DNA of 64,000 nt from Parasteatoda lunata (GCA_949128135.1 OX421975.1:60615357-60679356), one strand, 5' to 3'; shown: positions 11,406 through 22,439, numbered from the stretch's first letter. Translations and numbers: made by a program. The notes: generated by a model not told the origin, from the sequence alone.

Positions 11406-11652
11406 AATAGTTTGTCGGCGGTGTAATAATAGTTTTCTTTATTTAATTCACCAAGACTTAGTTCAAATTAAAAATTATATAGTTACACTTTTAGCAAACA
11501 TAGATTGGATGTATTAGATTCAAAGAGAAAATAAAAATAAGGGTGGCAAATTAGCCATGCCCAAACTTAAGCTACCGCTTTTTACTTTTTCCCCTCCTGT
11601 TTCTGATTCCATACGAATATATTTATGACTCGCCAGTCTCGAAAAAGAACTC

Positions 11653-11901
11653 CAAGGATGCCAACTGATCCGCTTTCAGCATAAGTTTTAATAAAATGGT
11701 AGCGAATTAAGTAGTAAAACTTGTTGAATAAGAATAACCATGAGATAAAAGAAATAAAGTTGCATTTCATATGATACTTTAAATTTTTGATATGTAGTGG
11801 AGTAAAAATTACCTAAAATGAAAAATATTAAACTAAACTAACTTAAATTTTTTTACCAATAGAAAATGCTTTTTTATAAAGCGGAGCAAGCTGCATCTCT
11901 G
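11653..11901. mobile_element. MITE, CAGAGATGCC family
   Basis: The left end CAAGGATGCCAACTGATCCGC and right end GCGGAGCAAGCTGCATCTCTG are inverted copies of the family termini. Flanking hexamers GAACTC and TAACTG match only at four positions, so the insertion is older than the copy at 903-1310. It is non-coding. Confidence 0.65.
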
Positions 11902-14489
11902 TAACTGTAAAAAAGTTGGCTTTTTATTCAAGCCTTTGATGCAATGGTGTGTAAAAACCCTATAAATTTAATTTGCTAAACTAGGAATCATACATTAAAA
12001 CATAAATTTTACAAGCAGTGGAAATTATTTATTTGCAATCCGGAGCCAGTTAGCGTCTCTGACATAAATTTGGATCTATTGTGGACAAATCCATGTTAAG
12101 ATTTCCATCGCTATCTTATCAATATTAAATTGACGTCGATACTTGCAGGTATTTTCTTTTTTACGATACTATATTAACGTTTACAGACTATATAGTTTTT
12201 ATTAACATCATCGAAATTTATCTGGGTGACTGAGGCAGTTTACGCCCTTTTTCCCATCCGCCTTGAAATTTTAACTTTAAGGTGGTCCTTTCCGGTGAAT
12301 GCAAATTGAAATGAAAACTAAATATTTTTTTATTTTAGATAAAGGTGCGTCGTTACAAAAAATTGTAATTCTAAATCTAATCTATAAATTGTAATTATAT
12401 TTCTGGGTAAAAATCATCCGATCCGTGAAAAGATTAAAAGTTGGCAGGTATGTGATTTTCTTATACACATCTTCAGAAAGTCAGCATATATATGTTTAAA
12501 TTATTTAAATATAATGGTAGTCAAAATCATGCAAATCACACTTATTCGAATAAAAATAAAGTATGAATGTATAAAATTTTTTTTAAATAAATTTTTAGGG
12601 AAAAATTAACAGATTACAATAAGACCAGCGGTGTCCAATTTATTTTGCCTACGAAACACTAAATGATCAAACAAAAAAAAAAGTAGAAAATTTTTAGAAA
12701 ATTTTTAAATTTTTTTCATTGTGCAGTTTTAACAGCACTATAGTCTTGAATCTGAATTTTATGGAAGACCGTTGAATTTACATGCCTAAAATAGCATCGA
12801 GTCTAGTTTATAATTTGATTTTATTGCGTGCAAAAACTGAGAAAGAATCAGTTCAGATGAGGATCTCGTTCAAATAAAAATGAAAAAGGACGAAATTAAA
12901 CTTCGAGAATAATTATCAGATCAATATTAAATAGCAAATGGAAAATTAAATGGATATAAATTTTATTTTAGGATTTCGTAGCTGATAATGTTGTCCTAAC
13001 TCTCGGAACCCCTGTGACCTTTCCATAAACAACAGTCGGGAACCGCTGGTGTTGTCAAATGCAAATTCATATTTGGCGACTTAAATTGGCGAAATGAAAG
13101 AACAACTTTAAAGAAAAGAATCACTGAAGTCGAACCAACCAGAAAAAATGAGGAAAGGTATCCTTCACTTCACATGTTCTTCTTACCTGTGAGGGTAGAA
13201 CAAGCCTTCACCTGTTGCTCTCTGCCAGATGACAGAAGGAAGTCACAGCCAATTACTTATTTGACTAATCATCGGTGATTACTTTCACTCAACTCTGTAT
13301 TGTTTACTATACAAAATATTTCACTTGGATTTTTTTTAAATACGGATAAAGCCAAAACATGGTATGTTGAAACTTTATTTATATTCTTTTATCATTAAAA
13401 AAAAATAAAAAAGCTTTTTTCTTTTCTTTTTGTACATACATGTTTTTATAATTTATTTTGCTATACGTTTTCTTAATGCCCCCTCATCTATTTCTACTAA
13501 TGAGTGTTTTTATATAGACCAACTGCTCGGATTCTACAAAATATTTCAAGAAAACAGTAGAGTACTATAAACTAAAACTTGCAGATCTTCGGTTAATTTT
13601 TAGCAACGTTTTAAAAGACAGGAGTACCAAAGGCGACTAAAATTGTAAAAAGTGGCTGTTAAAATAAAGCTAGCAACTTTTTCCAGCTACGGTTTTTTTC
13701 AGTTTACTATTGTATGAAATGTAGAAAATGTTTTACTTTTAAACAGGAATAATTAATGTAGATCATAGTGGTAGTTACGAGTGAATTTGTTTGGTAGATT
13801 AATTAATTAAAATCTGAATTGAATTTCCACCACTTCTTTCAATTTGAACCACCTGTAGAATCCTTGAAAAAAACTGAACAAGACCTAATTTCAATACAGT
13901 GGCGTTATGCTCATAAGCCTTTGAATTTTTTAGAAATAGTGGTGAGTGAATATCCCCATAAATCGAATTTCCTAAACCAAGAATCACACGTTAAAACTAT
14001 CATTAGAAAATATTTATCCACAGTCCGCAGCAAAACTGCATCTCTAGACTTTTACCACACGTAAATACGAATTAACTCTTGATATAATTTTTTTTTTCTG
14101 TACAATTATTCAAAACTATTGTTTGTGTATGAACACTTTTACAAAGTTTTTGTTTGTGTATGTACACATTGACAAAACTATTATATTGTCTCCAATTTAC
14201 TTTACTCTCTAAGGTCAGATCTTTGAATCAAAAGAAAGCATCTTCGAAATTGAAGAAATTGGGCTATAGTAAATTTAAGGAATTTTTTTTAGTATTTTAG
14301 CTGATTGATCAACTTCTACAGAATTTCCGTAATTTTAAAAATTCTTTTTCCTAGAAATGTATAATTTTAAAAAAATTCTGAATAACCTGCCAACTTTTAT
14401 GCTTTGCAAAAAAATGTTTTTTAGTGGCAAAACCAATGAAAGTGAGATAGTATGTTTGTGCTTAGTAAAAATTTAGCCAACAATTGAAA
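11902..14489. other. Non-coding; fragments of MITE right ends
   Basis: MITE-type right termini occur at about 12037-12061 (CCGGAGCCAGTTAGCGTCTC) and 14020-14044 (CCGCAGCAAAACTGCATCTC), each preceded by an AGGAATCA/AGAATCA...TTAAAAC block shared with 26340-26400. A dispersed piece (atatatgtttaaattattta... near 12487-12530) recurs at 20278-20320. ORFs at 13799-14064 are within this repeat DNA. Confidence 0.5.
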
Positions 14490-14502
14490 ATACTGAAGGG
14501 GT
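14490..14502 (+). repeat. Target-site duplication, 3' side of the LINE
   Basis: ATACTGAAGGGGT, identical to 20247-20259 on the other side of the element. Confidence 0.85.
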
Positions 14503-14533
14503 TGGTTGGTTGGTTGGTTGGTAGGTTGGTAGG
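14502..14533 (-). repeat. GGTT/AACC microsatellite tail of the LINE
   Basis: About seven GGTT units on the + strand, two of them interrupted as GGTA, lie exactly at the 3' boundary of the retrotransposon. I-group elements often end in short tandem repeats instead of poly(A), so this is read as the element's tail. Confidence 0.75.
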
Positions 14534-14910
14534 GGATCTCTGCTTCACGCTTTTATCCCCTCTGCTGTAGAATGGAGTTTTAGATGAGTTGTATTGTTGC
14601 TGGTGATGATGATGACGATGAGAAGTGGGAGTGAACGCTGTTCATGAGGAAGCCAAACAAGTTCATTGTGAACTTAGTATTATTCCTGGAGATCGAAATT
14701 ATAAAAAAAAATTTCCAAAACACTTTTGGAGAGGTTGGATTAATAAATCCAACATTTGGTGAATCCAACACTTTTGGAGAGACACGTTCGTCAAACGAAA
14801 ATTCTTAAAGAAAATGTAATTGAAACTCTTTTTCCCAGGCGATCAGGGAGGCTTTAAAAAACATTTAATAATTTGTAGCAGTATTTAATTATGGGTTTGA
14901 ATACTGGAAA

Positions 14911-17900
14911 CTAGAAACGTTTAGTAGAAATTAAAAAAACCACTAAGTTTTTTAGAAGATTATCATGAGGGTCATAACTAAGAAGACGATGGAGGGAAAG
15001 TGGGAAAACTCCTATTGAGGCTCGCAGAGCCTGTCTCTGATGTTCAAACTTTTTGCATTCAAAGAGAAGATGGATAGCAGATTCTGGATATTGACAGTGA
15101 TCGCACAAAGGGGAGTCAACTAGTCCTATTTTTGCATATATTTCGTTAAGTTGGATTGTGTTGCTTCGGAGACGCGAGATTAAGATATCATATTTCCTGT
15201 TTGGGAGTTGATTAAGGGAGGTTTTATTAACAGGGTGATCAAAAGGGAAACGCTTGTGGTATTTTGAGTTAGTCCGGAGGTTATTGAGTTCGCGGTTTGA
15301 GTCTAGAGCTGCTGAATATGACAAGTCCTCAGGTGAGATGAGAGGGATGGCTCGAGGAGCATTGGTGGCATGTTTGGCCAGTTTATCCGCGGTTTCATTG
15401 GGTGGGATGCCAACGTGTGCTGGTGTCCAGGCTATCGTAATTGATTTAACTTTTGCAGTTGCTGAAACGATCTTATTTTGTAGGAGGAGGATGCTGTGGG
15501 GGGATTTATGGGTAACCGAGATGAGGGCAGTGATTGCGGACATACTGTCCGATAAAATAACGTAATCCAGATACTCAGTAGTGATTTTTGTGATTGCTAA
15601 CCAAATTGCTAGAACTTCTCCTGTGAACACTGAGTTGATAGGGTGGATTTGAGAGATATAGGACATATTGTTCTTTGAGTTAACAGCCGCAATACCTGTA
15701 TTCGAATTGCATTTTGAAGCATCGGTAGCCAGGATGGTATAATCTTTCCAAAGGATGTGGAGGGTTTCCTGAAAGAGAGGGAGGATTTCGTTGGGATTTT
15801 TCGTAGTTTGGAATGGAAGATCGCGTACATAAAGATGGAGGTTCGGGAGATCTGTGAGGAATGCTGGAATGTGGAAGGGGATGATATTGTATTTGCTTAT
15901 GCCCTTTTGGTTGAAGATGTCCTGAAACTTGAGGAAAAGGTGGGGTTTCTTTTTAAGTCTAGTAAAATGAAATTTATGCAAAAGTCGATGCATTGGGGAG
16001 TGAGATCCAAGGGAGCAGTGACGGAGGTAGAATTTCTTTGCTGCTAAAACAAGTCTGTGCGATATTGGGGTGGTGCCAGCTTCTTTGTGGAGGATATGAA
16101 TTGGAGTCCAGCGTGGGAGGCCTGTTGCTGCGCGGAGGCTAGAGTTGTAAATTGTTTCGATTACTAGGAGATGTGATTTTGGCGCAGAGAAGAGGATTGG
16201 GCTGCCATACTCTAAAGTGCTTCTGATAGTAGCGTTTACAATCTGAGTGAGGTGGTAGGTTCGAGACCCCCACTGTGTACTAGAGATGCAGCGGAGTGCA
16301 TTAATTTTTTTTAAACACTTCTTTTTTAGGTATTGAAAATGGCCGAGGAAAGAAATGTTTGCGGTGTAATAGATGCCGAGAATTTTGATGGAGTTGACTT
16401 GGGGAATTCGTTCGTTAAAGATTGTTAACTGAATTGTGGGTGAGAGACGTTTGTTAGAGAAGTTAATAGTTGCACTTTTTGAAGGTGAAATAGCCATTCT
16501 CCAATCCGTACACCAAGTTTGAATGGCAATGAGGGCATCTTGGAGTTTAGCAATAACCCTGTCAAAAGATTTTGCAGCGTAATAAATGTAGATGTCATCA
16601 GCGAACACAAGAATTTGTACTCCAGTGGGAAGGTGTTTGTGAATGTCTTTAAGGTAAAACATAAAAAGAAGAGGGGAGAGGACACTGCCCTGTGGGAGGC
16701 CCTGGGGTTGCTGGAAATCTTTAGACCGGGTGTTGCGCCAAGAGATGTAGAAGGTTCTATTGGAAAGAAAATTTTGTAAGAAGAGCGCTGTTTTTCCAGA
16801 AATGCCGGCCGACAGGAGTTTGGTAAGGAGACCATCAATCCATACGTTGTCGTATGCAGAAACTAGATCGAGTGCGACACAGACAATAAATTTTCTCCTT
16901 TCACGTGCGTCTCGTATGTCATGGTAGAGTATTGAGTGAGTAGTGTTACAGTCTCGAAAGGGGAGGAAGCCAGTGTGGGAGGGAGGGAAGATATTTTGTT
17001 TAAGGCTAAAATTAAGGAGCCTTTGAAGCAGCATCCGTTCGTATACTTTAGCGAAAGTAGAGGTGAGGGCGATCGGTCTATAGTTTCTAATTTCTGATGG
17101 GTTTTTTCCTGGTTTTAAGATCGGGACGATTTTTGCTAGGGTCCATGAACTTGGGGGTTGGGCTGTACCTTGAATGACATTAAAGTAGTTAAGGAGCTTA
17201 GTTGGATAACAGGAGTGGATAAATTTAATGAGAATAGCCGGAATGCGGTCTGGCCCAGGTGCCGTATTTTTTGTTCTATGTATAGCAGCATCCAGTTCGG
17301 TACGCGTGAAGGGGGCATCCAAGTGATTGTGGCCTGTGCCCCAAAATGAAAAAGGGATTGGACAGGGGCTTTGAGCTTTAAAAAGGTGCTCCCCCAAACG
17401 GTTCGCTTGGTCGAGTGGGCAAGTGATATCTGTCGCTTGGTGGGTTAAAATCAAATTTCCGGCGGGAGCAGAGGAATTTCGCGTTGAGATACTTTTTAAG
17501 ATTTTAAAAATGTTTTTTGAAGACCCTAAGTTGGAACAAATTTTGTCCCAATAAGTTCTTTTTCTGCTTTTAATGTATTGGCGGAGTTGGGCGGAGTAGT
17601 GTTTGTATTTCAGCCAATATGTGGATGAGACTTGTTTTTTTGCCTTTCGCAAAAATTTCCGCTTTTGACCTAAGAGAAAAGCGCATTTTTGATCCCACCA
17701 CGGAGTCGTGGGATGGGGAGAAAATTTTGTAAATCGGGTGTTGTCTTTGACTACGGAATTGCAAGCATTTTCTATGTTCCTTGCATTGAAATTATTGTTT
17801 GAAAGAACTTCAGCGATTTCATTCTGTGCATTTTGCAAAAGTAGGTACGGGCGTGGTGGACAAGGGTTATTTAAGGAAAATTTAACCTTGGTTAAAACTG

Positions 17901-18549
17901 GAAAATGGTCACTATCAAATGGGTCTGGAAAGACAGAGAAAGAAGATTTCTGGAAAAGTTCAGGGGATACTAGGGTAAGGTCTAATAATGTCTGTTGATG
18001 ATTTGGGCCGCTAAAATGGGTGGGAGTATTTGTATTCAAGATAGTGATATTATTTGATAGGATCCAGTCGAGGAAGATATCCGCAGTTTGGGAGGACGAG
18101 GCAGAGCCGAGGGCTCGGTGTCTTACGTTAAAATCTCCGACAATGATGAAGGGTTTCTCAATATTGGAAAAGAACTTTTCCAACCATTGTGAGGAATAAT
18201 TTCCGTCTGGGGAATAAATATTTACTACCGTGATTTGTCGATTATTAACTTGGATTTTGGCGCCGAGCATCTCAATTCGGGAAGGAGGGAGATTTTGAAA
18301 AGAAATTTTTTGAAAAGGAATATGTTTTGAGATAGCTAAGAGGGTGCCACCACCTCTATGGTTAGGGTGGTCACGATCCTGTCGGAGAGTTATTTTGTTT
18401 TTAATGTTGATTTGGTCATTGGCTTGAAAAAAGGTTTCTTGGATTGCAATTATATCGGCTTCTGAAAAGACATTTTGACTCAGCCAGTGACGTTTATTTC
18501 TAAGGCTGCGCGCGTTCCATTGAATTATATTAAAGATCGGAATTGACAT
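14911..18549 (-). CDS. LINE ORF2: endonuclease-reverse transcriptase-RNase H
   Basis: A 1212-residue polyprotein that nicks DNA and copies the element RNA at the target site. Residues 1-225 form an AP-type endonuclease with QWNARSLRNKR, IQETF, GDFN (138-141) and SDH (213-215). The reverse transcriptase covers about 425-720, with PGPDRIP, NYRPIALTS, ALDLVSAYD, LPQGSVLSPLLF and the catalytic FADD (649-652). RNase H spans about 935-1060, with the D943, E978, D1001 and D1055 pattern and WTPAHVGIPPNETAD. A C-terminal zinc-finger-like CDHCQYPESAIHLLFEC is at about 1149-1165. No stops or frameshifts interrupt it. The ATG at 18549 is the first in frame and lies 113 nt after the ORF1 stop. Confidence 0.95.
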   Translation of the reverse strand: MSIPIFNIIQWNARSLRNKRHWLSQNVFSEADIIAIQETFFQANDQINIKNKITLRQDRDHPNHRGGGTLLAISKHIPFQKISFQNLPPSRIEMLGAKIQVNNRQITVVNIYSPDGNYSSQWLEKFFSNIEKPFIIVGDFNVRHRALGSASSSQTADIFLDWILSNNITILNTNTPTHFSGPNHQQTLLDLTLVSPELFQKSSFSVFPDPFDSDHFPVLTKVKFSLNNPCPPRPYLLLQNAQNEIAEVLSNNNFNARNIENACNSVVKDNTRFTKFSPHPTTPWWDQKCAFLLGQKRKFLRKAKKQVSSTYWLKYKHYSAQLRQYIKSRKRTYWDKICSNLGSSKNIFKILKSISTRNSSAPAGNLILTHQATDITCPLDQANRLGEHLFKAQSPCPIPFSFWGTGHNHLDAPFTRTELDAAIHRTKNTAPGPDRIPAILIKFIHSCYPTKLLNYFNVIQGTAQPPSSWTLAKIVPILKPGKNPSEIRNYRPIALTSTFAKVYERMLLQRLLNFSLKQNIFPPSHTGFLPFRDCNTTHSILYHDIRDARERRKFIVCVALDLVSAYDNVWIDGLLTKLLSAGISGKTALFLQNFLSNRTFYISWRNTRSKDFQQPQGLPQGSVLSPLLFMFYLKDIHKHLPTGVQILVFADDIYIYYAAKSFDRVIAKLQDALIAIQTWCTDWRMAISPSKSATINFSNKRLSPTIQLTIFNERIPQVNSIKILGIYYTANISFLGHFQYLKKKCLKKINALRCISSTQWGSRTYHLTQIVNATIRSTLEYGSPILFSAPKSHLLVIETIYNSSLRAATGLPRWTPIHILHKEAGTTPISHRLVLAAKKFYLRHCSLGSHSPMHRLLHKFHFTRLKKKPHLFLKFQDIFNQKGISKYNIIPFHIPAFLTDLPNLHLYVRDLPFQTTKNPNEILPLFQETLHILWKDYTILATDASKCNSNTGIAAVNSKNNMSYISQIHPINSVFTGEVLAIWLAITKITTEYLDYVILSDSMSAITALISVTHKSPHSILLLQNKIVSATAKVKSITIAWTPAHVGIPPNETADKLAKHATNAPRAIPLISPEDLSYSAALDSNRELNNLRTNSKYHKRFPFDHPVNKTSLNQLPNRKYDILISRLRSNTIQLNEIYAKIGLVDSPLCDHCQYPESAIHLLFECKKFEHQRQALRASIGVFPLSLHRLLSYDPHDNLLKNLVVFLISTKRF

Positions 18550-18662
18550 AGTTAATAAAAAATAAAGAAAAGTTTTTTTTTTTTTTTTTTTTTTCAGTTT
18601 TCCTAAACGCCTGGGAAAGAGTATGCAATAAGAGTTTTTTTTTTTTTTAAATAAACATTTTC
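18550..18662 (-). other. ORF1-ORF2 spacer with A-rich runs
   Basis: On the coding strand this 113-nt spacer carries two long A runs before the ORF2 ATG. ORF2 is therefore not fused to ORF1 by simple frameshift and must be reached by re-initiation or another mechanism. Inference only. Confidence 0.6.
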
Positions 18663-19931
18663 TTAGGGTTCAAGAGACAATTCATCCTCATCGTTGTTCA
18701 AAGTTATAAGAGGCATTGATAAGGAGTTGTCCATAGGCATATGAAGTTCTTGGACTACTGGTTGACCAGCTATTATGAGAGGTTTTGTAGTGAATTGCAC
18801 ACAAGATGGGGGTGTATTTGATTTCTTCTTTTTCTTAGCCCGCTCTGGAGAGAAGTCGGACGGGTGGGTTGAGAGTTTCGTATCTGTCAGTGTACTCTGG
18901 ACAGTCGTGCTTCTTTGAATGTTTGTTATCGCTGGGATAAGAATATTATTTATGGAGGCCGTCAAATTCTCGATTTGGGCCGCCAGTATAGAAACTTGCT
19001 TTGCGCAGGTATTCTCGATTAGTTGTTGCATGGATCCCGCGAACTTGTTAAGTTCCGATTTTAACTCTGCGCGGGTAATGAATTCTCCTGGCACTGACTG
19101 GGTTATTTCTGCGTATGAGGGCTTTTTTAAATAAGCTATTCGTCTAGCTTCACTCATCGGAACATGATGAGTAGACTTAATTTTGAGTAGTTTCTCAAAA
19201 TTTAAAAATGCTGGGCAATCACGCTGAATTGGATTATGGTTGCCGTTACAATTCCTGCAACACTGGTCCCTAGTACACGGGCCCTGATGTTCAGAGGATA
19301 GGCCTCCACAGTTGTGGCATCTGGTTGGGGATTTACAGTATTTCTCGGGATGGCCAAAACCCCAACAGTTTTTACATAAGGTTACGCTATCTTGGAATGG
19401 TTTAGTTTCATAGTATTGATACCAAAGCCGGATTTTCTCTGGGACATCTGTGCCAAGAATGTTGAAAAGAATTGTGGTTGTCGGTTTCCCTTTTTTTAAA
19501 AACCGACGAATTTCTAGAGCCTGCGTCTTGTTTTCTGAATTGAACTCCCGACTTATGTCTGAAACCGAGGTTTCAATAGGAAAGTTCCGGAGGATAAATT
19601 TGGTGGAAATACATTCACGAAGGCATTTAGCTGCTACAGGAATCTCTAGGATTGTGTTTATCTTTAAGATGTGTTTTGCGGTCTCTGTGTCGTCACATTG
19701 AATAAGGAGCGACCCGCTTTTTTGGAATCTTATACTTTTGATTTTTTTTGTCGGTACAGAAGCATTTAAGTCTGCTTTAAGGCGCACCGGTGAGGTTTGT
19801 GGTATAGCACAAGATTTGTCTTTAGCTTCAATGCTGAACCATATATCTGTTGTGCCGTTGTTTTTGGCTTGAGCCAGTATATCTTCTATGGGTACCTTGG
19901 AGCACCACTGGTAATCTACGAGATTAGTCAT
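18663..19931 (-). CDS. LINE ORF1: nucleic-acid-binding Gag-like protein
   Basis: A 422-residue protein whose role in I- and Jockey-type elements is to bind the element RNA in a particle. Three consecutive zinc knuckles are visible: CKNCWGFGHPEKYC (CX2CX4HX4C, 186-199), a CX2CX6HX3C knuckle at about 205-219 (begins CHNCGG), and CRNCNGNHNPIQRDC at about 225-239. The N-terminal half is a weakly RRM-like region (IKSIRFQKSGSLLIQ, FILRNFP). A Lys-rich stretch (AKKKKKS) lies near residue 365. It is upstream of ORF2 in the same orientation and is intact. Confidence 0.9.
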   Translation of the reverse strand: MTNLVDYQWCSKVPIEDILAQAKNNGTTDIWFSIEAKDKSCAIPQTSPVRLKADLNASVPTKKIKSIRFQKSGSLLIQCDDTETAKHILKINTILEIPVAAKCLRECISTKFILRNFPIETSVSDISREFNSENKTQALEIRRFLKKGKPTTTILFNILGTDVPEKIRLWYQYYETKPFQDSVTLCKNCWGFGHPEKYCKSPTRCHNCGGLSSEHQGPCTRDQCCRNCNGNHNPIQRDCPAFLNFEKLLKIKSTHHVPMSEARRIAYLKKPSYAEITQSVPGEFITRAELKSELNKFAGSMQQLIENTCAKQVSILAAQIENLTASINNILIPAITNIQRSTTVQSTLTDTKLSTHPSDFSPERAKKKKKSNTPPSCVQFTTKPLIIAGQPVVQELHMPMDNSLSMPLITLNNDEDELSLEP

Positions 19932-20246
19932 TTTGATCGGATGGCCCCCAAAAGGAAAAAAGTCAAAGTGGCTTACCTGTGTTTTGGTAATCCTGAAATA
20001 AGGCGGGTATTTTTAACATATTACTATAAATTCATAGATGCTCACTTTTCATCCAACATAAAAATATTGATACACTGGGGAATTATAGTACTTCGAATTA
20101 CAATTTGAACGTGGCTTCTCTTCAGTCACGTCAGCGACCTAAAAAAAAAAAAAACTTTCCTAACTTGATTGGTAGATGATCCAATATTAAGTACAAAATA
20201 ATACTCTCATAAGATCACACTTTCAATCGGATTAACGACCTCGTTC

Positions 20247-20259
20247 ATACTGAAGGGGT
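20247..20259 (+). repeat. Target-site duplication, 5' side of the LINE
   Basis: ATACTGAAGGGGT, matching 14490-14502. Confidence 0.85.
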
Positions 20260-21190
20260 GTTGGCAAGCCTATTATATATATGTTTAAATTATTCAAATG
20301 TAATGGTAGTCAAAATTATATTAACCTCATTATTTAATGAAGAAAAAAAATGTTATTCTAAAAATTTTGCTACCACATTAAATATAAAAATAAAATCTTA
20401 CGAAAATTACAACCACTGGGAAAACTAATTTGCAGAAACATCAAATGCTGGAGTGTATGGAGTAATGTTCAGAAATCCTACAGTTTTCATAACTGCTAAT
20501 GTTGGAAGATTTTATTTTTATTTATGAAGTGTTGGCAACGTTTACCTTTAAAAATTTGATCAACAGTTATATAACAATTATTGAAATATTTTATCATTTT
20601 ACATAATTATATAGTTACCACTACATATAATTAGTTTAAGCACTAAAAAAAAGCGAATCATAATTTCTAACCATTTAAGATTAAATTTTATGTTTCTTTT
20701 TACCTTTAATTTTTTACTTATTTCACCATATCTCGAGAATTTTTTAAGCGAATTGAAATTATTTTACACACAGTTATAAAATTTGTTTTTCCAAAGATAA
20801 TTTTATGCAAAAAATAAATTTTAGTACATATTTTTTTTAATTATTTTATTTTAGCAATAGTCGAAAAAAATTTCAATTGTGAGGTACATAATTTTTTACG
20901 TCATTTTAAAGTAGGCATTTACATGGTAAAATACAAAATTTGGGCGAAATCGGTTGAATAGTTCCTGAAAAATCAAATTTTTAAAAATGTACATTTAAAA
21001 TTTGATCTCTCATTCCGGAAATCTTTAAACCTTGATTTTGCCATTCCAGGACTACTAGACTTCATCTGCGAAATTGAGTAGTTGGGCACAAATTGGCGAG
21101 TAGTCATAAATGCTGATAAAAGCAATTTATAATTATTTAAAAACTCAAGAATTCAATTCCCTTAATACGTAAAATTCACTAAGCGTGCAA
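20260..21190. other. Non-coding, dispersed repeats
   Basis: Contains MITE-related pieces (near 20278-20420) and a dispersed repeat at about 20880-20970 whose inverse copy (ACTATTC-ACCGATTTCG core) lies at 32830-32900. No gene seen. Confidence 0.5.
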
Positions 21191-21545
21191 ATCTTCAACA
21201 AAATTATTCCGCTGGTTCAGGAAACTAAATACCTTGGCCTGACATTAAATAATAAACTTACATGGAATGACAATATACATCATCTCATAAACCTGGGGAA
21301 CGCTCAAAGTTCTAAGACCACATATAGGAAAAACACCCAAATATGCCAATTCGTCTAAAGAAACTACTATACGTACAAACCATTAGACTGATTGCCACAT
21401 ATGCTTCACCAGCATGGTGCACTGCACCAAATCACTTGCTAAATAAACTTGACATTGTACAGAATAAAATATTAATATCCATTACAGATTCTCCGTTCTA
21501 CGTTAGGAATCAAACTTTAAGAGATGACTTAAATCTTTAAAAACT
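21191..21545 (+). pseudogene. Jockey-like reverse transcriptase relic
   Basis: Decayed frames encode IIPLVQETKYLGLTLNNKL, TWNDNI, then after a frame change LLYVQTIRLIATYASPAW and LDIVQNKILISITDSPFYVR followed by a stop. These are the thumb and C-terminal blocks of Jockey-clade reverse transcriptases (consensus YLG-x-LD-x-LTW, YA-P-W, QNK-LR-IT-AP-YVRN). No palm motif is present, so it is a 5'-truncated, mutated copy. Confidence 0.75.
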
Positions 21546-21569
21546 CTCTAAATATATTGAATGCCAATT

Positions 21570-22035
21570 TTTTAGGAAATCAGAAATATGTGAAAAGGTA
21601 AAATTTAATGATATTATCATAAAAGAATTCTTAAATGAAAATGTTACACACGGCCCATTGGCAGCCTTTTTCTCATTGGATAGCAGAAAAGAAAAAGAAA
21701 AACTATCTCCAAGAAGCATTGCAAATAGTGTAAATATTGCACAATGCGCTAAAAAATGGACCACCCTGAATGACTTTTGATCTCATGATCGGATGTCCAC
21801 GTTCTAGGACTCATTCTTAATGGTTCGAGGGGATGACCTCAAATATGCTAATTAATTAGTGCAGACTTTATTTTAAGTTAGAAAATCAGAACAATGAGAA
21901 AAGGTATTTATTGATGGAAGTTTAATGATATCTTCTACAAAGAATTCTTAAATCAAAATTTTACACACGGCTAATTGACAGTCTTTTTCTTATCGGATGG
22001 TAAGAAAAAGAAATACTATCCAAGAAGTATTGCAA
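21570..22035 (+). repeat. Degenerate direct duplication next to the Jockey relic
   Basis: The segment at about 21575-21745 (AAAAGAATTCTTAAATGAAAATGTTACACACGG-like, through CCAAGAAGCATTGCAAA) recurs at about 21885-22035 (AAAGAATTCTTAAATCAAAATTTTACACACGG-like, through CCAAGAAGTATTGCAAA), about 310 bp apart. It is divergent and probably transposon-derived. Confidence 0.6.
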
Positions 22036-22221
22036 ACCGTGAAAAATATTGTACATAGCCTTTTCTCCCATTTTGTTACCATTCATATACATCAGACTGG
22101 TGTGATAAGTTATGAGTACTATAGTATCTCATTACCTATCAAGAGATTTTCTAGCTGCAGAAAAACAGCGACAGGCAGCTCTGGTATGGCCTTGAGGTGC
22201 TCTAGAATTCAAGGGAGATAG

Positions 22222-22434
22222 ATGAGAGTTTCACGATTTATCAGTGGCCATTTAAAAAGCTCAACTTTTGAATTCGGACGCAAAGTCCACCCAACGTGTA
22301 GTAAGGGTAAATTGAAACCTGCTTTCCCCGAACACATCCTTTATTGTCAGGAATTTTCCTTGGAGGACATTCTCTTACGACCAATTTTGTTGCGCGACTT
22401 CGCAAAAGTGTCTGAACTCCTGGATCTGATATAA
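22222..22434 (+). pseudogene. Relic of a retrotransposon C-terminal zinc-binding domain
   Basis: The frame reads RFISGHLKSSTFEFGRKVHP, then a C...C pair, FPEHILYCQEFS and LRDFAKVSELLDLI before a stop. This resembles the short domain after RNase H in arthropod retrotransposon proteins (RL-SGHL-x-FE-x-K-x-P-C-x-x-C ... P-HIL-C). The upstream catalytic part is missing or decayed, so it is called a fragment. The family resemblance is from memory. Confidence 0.5.
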
Positions 22435-22439
22435 CTGAG

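Larger units (their letters stand above)
14503..20246 (-). mobile_element. Full-length I-type non-LTR retrotransposon
   Basis: A 5.74-kb LINE in - orientation: 5' UTR (19932-20246), ORF1 (18663-19931), a 113-bp A-rich spacer, ORF2 (14911-18549), a 3' UTR of about 380 bp, and a microsatellite tail of CCAA units (GGTT on the + strand, about 14502-14532). ATACTGAAGGGGT occurs at 14490-14502 and again at 20247-20259, a perfect 13-bp target duplication that fixes both ends. Both ORFs are uninterrupted. The ORF2 layout (APE endonuclease, RT, RNase H) plus zinc-knuckle ORF1 fits the I group rather than Jockey proper, which lacks RNase H. The clade call is inference; a young, possibly active element is likely. 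Confidence 0.9.

Noticed and set aside
16425..16838. 137-codon - strand ORF
   Set aside because: A frame-shifted reading of the reverse transcriptase region of LINE ORF2.
15254..17998. Several + strand ORFs of 60-103 codons
   Set aside because: They lie inside the intact LINE ORF2 on the opposite strand and show no domain; antisense shadows.
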